NCBI GenBank assembly: GCA_031280915.1
Contig: JAITGC010000081.1
Location: 1-64,000 of the forward strand
DNA length: 64,000 nucleotides
Direction: 5' to 3'
Source: Desulfovibrio sp.
GTDB lineage: Bacteria > Desulfobacterota > Desulfovibrionia > Desulfovibrionales > Desulfovibrionaceae
Positions 51,554 to 59,494 of this stretch are shown piece after piece; within the stretch, counting starts at the first letter, position 1, and the number at the start of each line of letters is the position of its first letter. A model generated the notes under the pieces. The model was not told the DNA's origin. It did no database searches and worked only from the letters and a program-made list of their open reading frames with translations. The position numbers and the translations under genes were made by a program.

Positions 51554-53056
51554 TCAGCAGGGCGGCTGGAGAGGGCTGGTGTTCCCCGCAAGGCGGTTCC
51601 GCCCCGGTTCCAGGCGGGTGATAATCCTTCCCATGTCCGGCAGTGCCGCGCGAATGCGTTTTTCCAGGCGCAGGCAGACATTGTGGGCTTCCTCCACGGT
51701 CGGATTTCCAGTGACCGTGCAGTGAAAAGACATGCAGATTCCGTGTTCCGGCAGCATGTATACGGAAAATTCGTGCACATCCTCAATCAGGGGTTCATCG
51801 GCGGCGGCCTCTTTCGCTTTTTCAAAGGCTTGTTCGCGCAACGGCGTGGGTATGGCGGTTTCCGCATCCAGTTCCCCGCCGCCTTCCGGTTCCAGGTGGG
51901 TCAGGATATGCGCGTCGGGCAGCCGTTGGCCCAGCGCCCCTTCAAAGGTGTGCACCCGCTCGTAGGCGGCGGCGAAGGGCAGGGCCGCCGGCAGTTCCAC
52001 ATGCAGTTCAATGCGGGTGCGCGCGCCGTTTCGCAGTACATGTATGTTGTGCGCCGTAAGGGCGTGTTCCCGCGCCGTACGGCTTGTCAGGACAAAGGGG
52101 TCGTCGCCGGGCGGAAAATCGGCGCTGAACGGTTCAACATGCACTGTTACGTCTGAACCCGGCAGAACGGCTGCAACGGCTTTTTCCGCCTCATGCGCCA
52201 ATCTGTGTCCTTCACTGACGTGGATATCCGGCTCAACCCCCACCGTCAGTTCCACAAAGGTCAGCGGCCCGCTGCTGCGCAGTCGCAGACGGCGCATGGC
52301 CGTGATGCCGGGTACGCTTCCGACGGCCTTGCCGACAGCCTTTTCTTCCTTGACCGAACTGGAATCCATAAGGGTGTTGACCGCTTCCAGCCCCATGCGC
52401 AGGCTGGCGCGGAGGATAACCAGCGCGACAAGCAGGGCCGCCACCGTATCCGCCTGAACCAGAACCTTGTGCAGCGGGGGCGGAAAATCCAGGGCGTCGG
52501 CCAGCCAGACGGCGAATACGCCGACAAGGACAATGCCCGAGGAAAGTATGTCCGTGGAAAAGTGCAGCGCATCCGCTTCCAGGGCTTGGCTTTTATATTG
52601 CCGGGCCACCCGGCGCAAAACGCGCACGCGGTTTATGTCCACCGCGATGGATACCGCCATGACGCCGACGCCCAGGAGCGAAGGCATACTCGTGTTTCCA
52701 TTGCCGGCAAGCCGGAGCGCTCCCTCATAGCCAACCCAGACGCAACCCGCCGCGAGCAGGAGCGTTTCCGCCAAGGCGGACAGATTTTCGATTTTTCCGT
52801 GGCCGTAAGGATGTCCGGCATCCGGCGGCATGGCGGCAATACGCACGGCCGCGAGCGTCATGCCTGCCGCCAGCAGATCAAGCCCGCTGTGCAGGGCCTC
52901 AAAAAGAATCCCCAGGCTGCCGGTATATAAGCCCACACCGAGTTTGAGGCAGGTCAGGCCAAGGGCGGCCAGCAACGAAACCAGCGCGGCCCGGTTTTTT
53001 TCGGCGGAATCGTTGCCGCGCCCGGCAGCTTCAGCGGAATCAGGCGGGGTCGTCAT
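51554..53056 (-). CDS. Cation diffusion facilitator transporter with extended C-terminus
   Basis: ALHSGLDLLAAGMTLAAVRIAAMPPDAGHPYGHGKIENLSALAETLLL. Confidence 0.88.
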   Translation of the reverse strand: MTTPPDSAEAAGRGNDSAEKNRAALVSLLAALGLTCLKLGVGLYTGSLGILFEALHSGLDLLAAGMTLAAVRIAAMPPDAGHPYGHGKIENLSALAETLLLAAGCVWVGYEGALRLAGNGNTSMPSLLGVGVMAVSIAVDINRVRVLRRVARQYKSQALEADALHFSTDILSSGIVLVGVFAVWLADALDFPPPLHKVLVQADTVAALLVALVILRASLRMGLEAVNTLMDSSSVKEEKAVGKAVGSVPGITAMRRLRLRSSGPLTFVELTVGVEPDIHVSEGHRLAHEAEKAVAAVLPGSDVTVHVEPFSADFPPGDDPFVLTSRTAREHALTAHNIHVLRNGARTRIELHVELPAALPFAAAYERVHTFEGALGQRLPDAHILTHLEPEGGGELDAETAIPTPLREQAFEKAKEAAADEPLIEDVHEFSVYMLPEHGICMSFHCTVTGNPTVEEAHNVCLRLEKRIRAALPDMGRIITRLEPGRNRLAGNTSPLQPPC

Positions 53057-53119
53057 GCCGCCACAGTAACCGAATCACCCGTTCCGGGCAAGCCGCGCGC
53101 GTTGCGTCCGGGGCCCCCT

Positions 53120-54535
53120 TTACTTCACAAGCCGGATATTTTGCCAGCGCCCGCTGCTATAGCGTCGCCAGGCGAATATCGCCAGAGTGATGATATAGAC
53201 GCTGAGCGTCGTCCAGAGGCTGTGCAGCGAGGCCAGGCCGAGCTTTTCCAGCGCGAAAACGGGCAGAACCAGACAGAATACCGCCAGCCCTCCCAGGGAA
53301 AGCATGACAAAAAGCGTGTCGCCCGCGCCCCTGAGCGCGGCAAAATAGATAATGTTGCAGGAATCCACCAGAGAGTAGACAGCCACATACCACAGCAGAA
53401 TCAGGCCTGTGGAGCGCACCTGCGGCGAGGATGCGGCGTTTCCGCCCGGCTGGAACATGTCCATATACCATTCTCCGCATAAAACCAGCGACAGGGCCAA
53501 GGGTATCATATAGGCGAGCGAGATGTGCAGGGCGCTGCCGGTCGCCGTTTTGGCCCCCGCCGCATTCTGGCCGCCCAGCGCGTTGCCCACCAGTGAGGCC
53601 ACCGCGCTGTTCAGCCCCATCATGGGCAGAAAGACGAGGGTGTTGATGGAAAAGACGATGTTGCTGGCGGCCAGGGCTGTTTCGCCAAGGCGGCCCAGAT
53701 GCAGCATGAACCAGGAAAATCCCGCCACTTCAATGAAATGATGGAAGCCGCTCGGCGCGCTGTAGCGCAAAAAATGCAGCAGCAAGTCCTTTTTCGGCCG
53801 CCAGGATGCCGACAGCGAATAGCCCGCCCGCCGTCCGCTGTCCTGAAAAACCAGGCAGACCAGGAGGCAGGCCGCAAAGCTCTGCCCGGCAACGGTGGCG
53901 ATGGCCGCTCCTTTGATCCCCAGTTCCGGCAGACCGCAATGGCCGAAAATGAGCATCCAGTCCAGGGGGATGTTGAGCAGCGCTCCGGCAAGATTGGCGA
54001 AAAGAACCGGTTTTGTGCGTCCAAGGCCCACGAAAAAGGCGCTGAGGGAAACCCCGAGCAGTACAGGAAAGGAACCCAGAAGCAGAATGCGGGCATAGTC
54101 GCTTTCAAGATCGGCAATAAGAGGCCCATGCCCGGCGGCGGCAAAAATGGGTTGGACCAGGTACAGGCCGCCCGCTGCCAGCAATATGCCGAACATGAGA
54201 GAAAGCCACAGACTCTGCCACAGTATCGCGCCCACGTGGCGCGGCTGTTGCGCGCCGATATGCTGGGCGATAAAGACCGAGGCATAGCCGCAAACGCCGA
54301 TAAAAGCCACCTGTGCGGCAAAAGCCAGGCTGCCTGCGGGCAGGGCGGCGGCAATGGCGCTGACGGCGTAATGGCTTAAAAAAAGACGGTCAACAAAGAG
54401 CATGAGCGTCTCGGAAGCCATGCCCGCTACAAGCGGCAGCCCCACCCGCAAAACATGCCTGTGGCCGAAGGACATATTCCAGCGGGCCTTCAGGCGGCGC
54501 GCGAGGCGCGGTAAGGTTACTTCACGGAACAACAT
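53120..54535 (-). CDS. MATE-family efflux transporter
   Basis: 12-TM protein; LRVGLPLVAGMASETLMLFVDRLFLSHYAVSAIAAALPAGSLAF. Confidence 0.87.
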   Translation of the reverse strand: MLFREVTLPRLARRLKARWNMSFGHRHVLRVGLPLVAGMASETLMLFVDRLFLSHYAVSAIAAALPAGSLAFAAQVAFIGVCGYASVFIAQHIGAQQPRHVGAILWQSLWLSLMFGILLAAGGLYLVQPIFAAAGHGPLIADLESDYARILLLGSFPVLLGVSLSAFFVGLGRTKPVLFANLAGALLNIPLDWMLIFGHCGLPELGIKGAAIATVAGQSFAACLLVCLVFQDSGRRAGYSLSASWRPKKDLLLHFLRYSAPSGFHHFIEVAGFSWFMLHLGRLGETALAASNIVFSINTLVFLPMMGLNSAVASLVGNALGGQNAAGAKTATGSALHISLAYMIPLALSLVLCGEWYMDMFQPGGNAASSPQVRSTGLILLWYVAVYSLVDSCNIIYFAALRGAGDTLFVMLSLGGLAVFCLVLPVFALEKLGLASLHSLWTTLSVYIITLAIFAWRRYSSGRWQNIRLVK

Positions 54536-54606
54536 GGATTTTCAGAGGGCGTTTTATGGAAAAGCGGCGGCAAAGAGCACCGGCTCACATCGCGGAGCGG
54601 CTGGAA

Positions 54607-55239
54607 TCAGGGCGAAACGGAAGAGGCCGCATTGAGGCCGGAGCATATCTCCCCGGCTGTTCTTTCCGTGACGTATTCCGGAAATTCCGGTTGAAAGCTG
54701 ATCTTTCGGGGAACAAAGAGACCCAGGCGCATTTGGTCGTCCGCCACAGTCATGCGGTTGGAGATGGTTTTGAGGCGTTTCTTCCCGGATTTCGGCACAC
54801 GCCGTTGCACCACAAGGGTATCCGCCACCAGAACGGTTCCATCGGTTCCGCTCAGGCGGGCTTCTCCGGCGTAGCCCTCCCTGACAGCGGCATGGGCGGC
54901 TTCGCGAGAGCCTGGGCCGGCTGCGGGCACGGAAAGCTGAATGATATAGCCGGCTTCACTGGGATTGCCGGTCACGGTGAACCCTTTGGAAGTAAGGCAG
55001 TTTTCAAGCTTCACGCGCAGGCCGGAAATGCGGTTGTCCGCGTCCGTCACGCTCACATAGGCCACTCTGGCGATATCTTCCGATTGGGGCAAGGTGAGCA
55101 CGCCGTTGCGCAGCACCATAAGCCCTGAAGCCGCGTCTCTGCCGTGGGGAATGCAGGCCGCCGTAAGCAGGCTCAAGGCAAACAGGCAATAGAGCGGTTT
55201 ACCATTGAAAATGTTTGACCGCTCAGCGCGGATTTTCAA
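54607..55239 (-). CDS. Putative outer-membrane lipoprotein, possibly TraT-like
   Basis: Lipobox LLTAAC after a short signal; likely TTG start at 55239 because the longer ORF reads through repeat copy F. Confidence 0.55.
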   Translation of the reverse strand: MKIRAERSNIFNGKPLYCLFALSLLTAACIPHGRDAASGLMVLRNGVLTLPQSEDIARVAYVSVTDADNRISGLRVKLENCLTSKGFTVTGNPSEAGYIIQLSVPAAGPGSREAAHAAVREGYAGEARLSGTDGTVLVADTLVVQRRVPKSGKKRLKTISNRMTVADDQMRLGLFVPRKISFQPEFPEYVTERTAGEICSGLNAASSVSP

Positions 55240-55249
55240 AAAAATCCGC

Positions 55250-55315
55250 GCCACGAAATGCTTGCAAGGTGAACTTGCTTCGCCGCCAAGCAAGCATTTC
55301 AAAGTGAAAATGCAA
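55250..55315 (-). repeat. Dispersed intergenic repeat, copy F
   Basis: Minus strand gcattttcactttgaaatgcttgcttggcggcgaagcaagttcaccttgcaagcatttcg. Confidence 0.55.
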
Positions 55316-55334
55316 TAATGGAGAAGTGGTTTTG

Positions 55335-56591
55335 TCATGCATCTTTCCTTTGGTCCATGCGGTGGAAACGCAGCCAGTCCAGCAGCGTCCACAGGCCGCA
55401 GAGCATCACGGCGACGGCTGTGGCCGTGAACACGCCACGATAGCCGAAACCGGCATGGATTACCAGGCCGCCGATGAGGGGGGCAAGCATGCCGCTGGCG
55501 TCGAAGGCTGACATCATCATGTTGGAATTGAAGGAGCGCGTCGCGGGCGTGGAACGGTTATAGACCACGGAGGCCAGCATGGGATAGAGCAGGCCGATTC
55601 CCAGGCCGTACAGGGACGCGATGGGCACGAAAGTCCACAGCGGCCCCCAGGCGAAACCCAGCATGCACAGGGCCAGGCCCAGGGAGCAAATTATGCTGAC
55701 GCTGTGATGCGGCATGCCGTCCAGTCTTTTACTGGCCAGAAGCCGGACAAGGATAATGGTTGCCGTGTAGGTTGAGAAAAACAGGGAAGGCTGCCCGCCG
55801 GTGACGGAACACAGGCCCTTGATGAAAAAAATGGCCAGAATTGTCATGGTGCTGAAGCAGAGACAGGCAAGAAATATGCAAAACAGGCCGGAGTGCCGCA
55901 CGGAATCCCACAGGGCGCCGTTGTTTGAGACGCCGCTTTGATTCCCGGCGGGCAGTTCCGCCTCTTTCAGGCGCGGCGCGAGGGGAATGACGAGTAGAAG
56001 GGAGACGAGGGCCAGCAGGCCTGTCAGGGCGAAAAGCCGTGGTTCCGCCCCGCCCAACAGGGGCAGCAGAATTTTTTCGGAGATTGCGGGGATGATGGAA
56101 TACGGCAGCAGTATGGTCAGGGAAAAGAGAGCGAATCCTCGGGCGCTCTGTCCGGGCGGGATGCAGTTCACCAGCACCGAGGTGATGCAGCTTGACTGCA
56201 CGGCAATGGCGATGCCCTGGAGCATGCGCAAAGCGAGGACTCCTTCCACAAGATATTTTTCCGGCAGCCACAGATAGCCCGTCATGATGCCGATCAGGGC
56301 GGCGGTGGAAAAAGCCAGGGCCGGCAGCCTGCCGCCCCTCAGCAGCAGGAAGCTGGTCGGCGGCCGTAAAATCAGCACCATGGCGAACATGGAGGAAATC
56401 AATATTCCGCGCCAGTTCGGGCTTACGGCAATGCCTTCCAGCCATTGTTCAAAACAGTAAAAGACGGCGATGTGCCCGTTGCTGCACAGGGAGAGGCAAA
56501 AAAGCAGTATGAAGTCGCGGCTCAGGAGGTTTTTTTGTGCCGCCACCGTGGTGGTTTTTGTGGGGCAGGAGTGGTGAAAGTGAAAAAACAT
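55335..56591 (-). CDS. MFS transporter
   Basis: 12-TM pattern, 418 aa. Confidence 0.82.
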   Translation of the reverse strand: MFFHFHHSCPTKTTTVAAQKNLLSRDFILLFCLSLCSNGHIAVFYCFEQWLEGIAVSPNWRGILISSMFAMVLILRPPTSFLLLRGGRLPALAFSTAALIGIMTGYLWLPEKYLVEGVLALRMLQGIAIAVQSSCITSVLVNCIPPGQSARGFALFSLTILLPYSIIPAISEKILLPLLGGAEPRLFALTGLLALVSLLLVIPLAPRLKEAELPAGNQSGVSNNGALWDSVRHSGLFCIFLACLCFSTMTILAIFFIKGLCSVTGGQPSLFFSTYTATIILVRLLASKRLDGMPHHSVSIICSLGLALCMLGFAWGPLWTFVPIASLYGLGIGLLYPMLASVVYNRSTPATRSFNSNMMMSAFDASGMLAPLIGGLVIHAGFGYRGVFTATAVAVMLCGLWTLLDWLRFHRMDQRKDA

Positions 56592-56678
56592 AATGATGGA
56601 ATACCGCTGTGGAGCCGGGTTTTGATGTTTGAATTTTTTCAGGGCGGCGGGGCGAAGACGAGTCCGGCCGCCGCGTTT

Positions 56679-56810
56679 GCCCAGAGCGAATGAACGTCAA
56701 CACTTGCTGCGGCCCTTAACGGCGAAGGTAAATTTCGCCTGTGCCTTGGCGGTCAGCGGCCTCTGCCTTCGCTCCGCCGCCAGGGCAGTCTCAAGCGTAA
56801 AATGCCCTAA
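56679..56810 (-). repeat. Dispersed intergenic repeat, copy C
   Basis: Minus strand gcattttacgcttgagactgccctggcggcggagcgaag...ggcgaaatttaccttcgccgttaagggccgcagcaagtgttgacgttcattcgctctgg aligns with copies A and B. Confidence 0.75.
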
Positions 56811-59410
56811 TGGTAGAAACCGTTAAGGAAATTGTCGGCATAGCGGCGTACGGAATCTTCATCCACCATGAGCATGTCCATCTGTCGCGTCATGATGAGC
56901 AGACGGCCAAGCTGGTCAAGGCGCGGAAGCATTTCGGCCCTGGAATATTTTCTGAAGCGCGCCCGCACTCTGTCGCCCATGACGTCCACAGTAAATCCAA
57001 GTTCAGAAAGAATCAAGGCAATACATTTCACGCGCCGAACGCGCTGCTCGCTGCCCGCCGCCCCTCCCGCAAACTCAAAGCGGATATAGTTTTTGCTCAG
57101 GGTTTCTCCGCACCAGGTGTCCAAAATGGCATAATGATAGCCCACCCTTGAGGAGAAATTGAGATAGCGGTCAGACACAATGGCATAACTGCGGTCGCCG
57201 AAGCGCGCCCCTCCGCTTTCCTGATTGTCGCCCGCCACGCTCCGCCCCACGACGGAGAGAAAGCCGCGCATATTCACCGGCCTCGGCCCCTTGGCCTGCA
57301 CATGGGGGTTGGTCATGCCCGCGAGAATTTGTTGAAACGGAACGCTCGTCACTTCCTCCGGCAGGGCTGAAGGAGCTTCGGGATTTTTCAGGCCGCCGCC
57401 CAGATCAATAACATAGAGATCCAGCGGCACAGGGCACACAAGGCGGCTTGCCGCGCCCGCGCTGCTGCCCGATAGATTATCTGAAATTTTAAACATTTCG
57501 GCATAGCTTTTCTCGTGGGCAAAGCGCATGACGTCGTGCAGGGAAAGGCAATTTTCCGGAGCGAAAAGACTTGACTGCGGATCGGTCAGGTGCAGGGGCA
57601 TGATGTGCGGCGCTATGCGCCGCAGCAGAAAGAGCACCGGCTTGTCGATATTGTTGTTTTGGCGGCGGATGCTCAGAGCCAGAAGTTCCGGTATCTCTCC
57701 GTCAAAGATGCGTCCCGCGAAGGCGTCAACCGTGACGGTGCGCCCTGGGGCGAGAGCGCGGCAGACATCGGGAAGATTCATGAGTGTCGGCACGCCGAAT
57801 TCCCGGCACAATGAAGCCATATGCCCGGTAAGGGAGCCGGTTTCAGCTATGATGGCCGAAGCGCGGCGTAGCGCCGTCATCACTCGCGGCGAGGAATGTT
57901 TGATGAGCATGACCCCGCCTTCGGGAAAGTGCGTCATGTCTTCATCTTGCCGCACAGGCGTTACCGGGCCGCAGCCGACGCCTCTGGCGGCCACGTCCGC
58001 TCCGGAAAACAGGGGGGCCAGGTCTCCAAGTTCCGGCACGGCAATATCCGACGCGGCGTCAATTCCCATGGGGCGGGTTTGGAGCAGAATAATTTCATCG
58101 TTGTCGTTCACAGCCCATTCCACATCTTGGGGAAACTGATAGTGCCGCTCCAAAGCAAGAGCCGTCTCCGCCAGGCGCGTCACCTGGGCTTGCGTCAATG
58201 AAGGAGCGTCTCGTAAGTCTTCGGGCACATGGACGGTGGTTGTGTGCTCCTCTCCGCTGTCGGCCAGAACCATCATTTCGGCCTTGTGGGCGATTCTCTC
58301 GTCGGCCGCGCGTTTGGTGGCCCGCGAAATCAGCCATACGTCGGGGTTGGACTTGCCGTCCACCACCATCTCCCCAAGACCCCAGAGGCTGTTGATGACC
58401 AGGTTGTTCGAGCGAAAATCCACAGGATGGCGGGAAAAGACCACTCCGGCGCTTTTGGCTTTTACCATTTCCAGGCAACACACGCCCATGCCCATGGCGT
58501 CCAGGGGATATCCGTGGAGGGCCCGATAAGCCAATGCCCGCTCTGAAAACAGGCTGGCGATGATTTTTTTGTAATCCCTGATCAGGGTGCCGCGGGTTAC
58601 GCCGAGAATGGTGCGGTACTGCCCTGCAAAGGACTGCGCCCCATCTTCGGCAACCGCGCTGGAACGCAAGGCGGCGCGCGGGCCGGGTTCATTGCCGAAG
58701 ATCTCGTCCCAGGCGCTGCAAAGGGCCTTCTCTATGTCGTTCGGCGTTTCTGCCTGTACAATGAGCGATTCTATGGCGGCAAAGGCGGTCTGAAGTGTTG
58801 ACGGCGCCTCCGGGTCCACCGATCGCAGATGTTTGTGTATATTTTTGAAAAGGCCGGCCGGGCGCAGCAGCATCATGCTTCCCGCGTGGAGGGTGACGGC
58901 GAATCCCCGAGGTATACGCATGCCGAGGGTATTGCCGAGTTCGCCGAGATTGGCGCTTTTGCCGCCCACGCTGTGCGCCATGCCGGCGTCGATTTTATTG
59001 AGGGGGAGCGTCAGTTGCGTGACTTCCTCATCCGTATGCTGTTCCAGTTCGGCGCTGATGCGTTTGGCTATGGCTTTGACGGCAAGCTCAAGAGAAGCGT
59101 ATGTTCCGCCGGAAATGTCATTGAGTTTTTCCGCCATGCGTTCGCATTGCAAAACGGCTCTTGCGGCTTCCTGGCGTATTTGGGTGACTTCAAGAACGCG
59201 TTCTCCGTGCTGTACCGACTCCAGTTCCGCCAGGGTGGCGGCCAGTCCGGCATTGGCCTCCAGCAATTCCTTAAATGAAGCGTAACGGCGGGCAAAAGCC
59301 GCCATAGCCTGTTCGCGGGGTACGCGCGGGGCGAATCCGAAGAATGTTTTCAGTGCGGTCAGGGCCTTCATGGATTTCACTTTCCGTGCGGTTTTAAGAC
59401 CGGCGGGCAT
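56807..59410 (-). CDS. PEP/pyruvate-binding domain protein (PPDK N-terminal plus phosphohistidine domain) with unassigned C-terminus
   Basis: GGKSANLGELGNTLGMRIPRGFAVT; RSSAVAEDGAQSFAGQYRT; phosphohistidine-like AETGSLTGHMASLCREFGVPTLMNL. Confidence 0.82.
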   Translation of the reverse strand: MPAGLKTARKVKSMKALTALKTFFGFAPRVPREQAMAAFARRYASFKELLEANAGLAATLAELESVQHGERVLEVTQIRQEAARAVLQCERMAEKLNDISGGTYASLELAVKAIAKRISAELEQHTDEEVTQLTLPLNKIDAGMAHSVGGKSANLGELGNTLGMRIPRGFAVTLHAGSMMLLRPAGLFKNIHKHLRSVDPEAPSTLQTAFAAIESLIVQAETPNDIEKALCSAWDEIFGNEPGPRAALRSSAVAEDGAQSFAGQYRTILGVTRGTLIRDYKKIIASLFSERALAYRALHGYPLDAMGMGVCCLEMVKAKSAGVVFSRHPVDFRSNNLVINSLWGLGEMVVDGKSNPDVWLISRATKRAADERIAHKAEMMVLADSGEEHTTTVHVPEDLRDAPSLTQAQVTRLAETALALERHYQFPQDVEWAVNDNDEIILLQTRPMGIDAASDIAVPELGDLAPLFSGADVAARGVGCGPVTPVRQDEDMTHFPEGGVMLIKHSSPRVMTALRRASAIIAETGSLTGHMASLCREFGVPTLMNLPDVCRALAPGRTVTVDAFAGRIFDGEIPELLALSIRRQNNNIDKPVLFLLRRIAPHIMPLHLTDPQSSLFAPENCLSLHDVMRFAHEKSYAEMFKISDNLSGSSAGAASRLVCPVPLDLYVIDLGGGLKNPEAPSALPEEVTSVPFQQILAGMTNPHVQAKGPRPVNMRGFLSVVGRSVAGDNQESGGARFGDRSYAIVSDRYLNFSSRVGYHYAILDTWCGETLSKNYIRFEFAGGAAGSEQRVRRVKCIALILSELGFTVDVMGDRVRARFRKYSRAEMLPRLDQLGRLLIMTRQMDMLMVDEDSVRRYADNFLNGFYH

Positions 59411-59494
59411 TTCCGCCGTTGTCTGTTGCGGAGTGAGGATAGCACAATCCGGCCGGATAAGGCCATACTTAATTTGAGCGGTTTGAAGCGGGGG

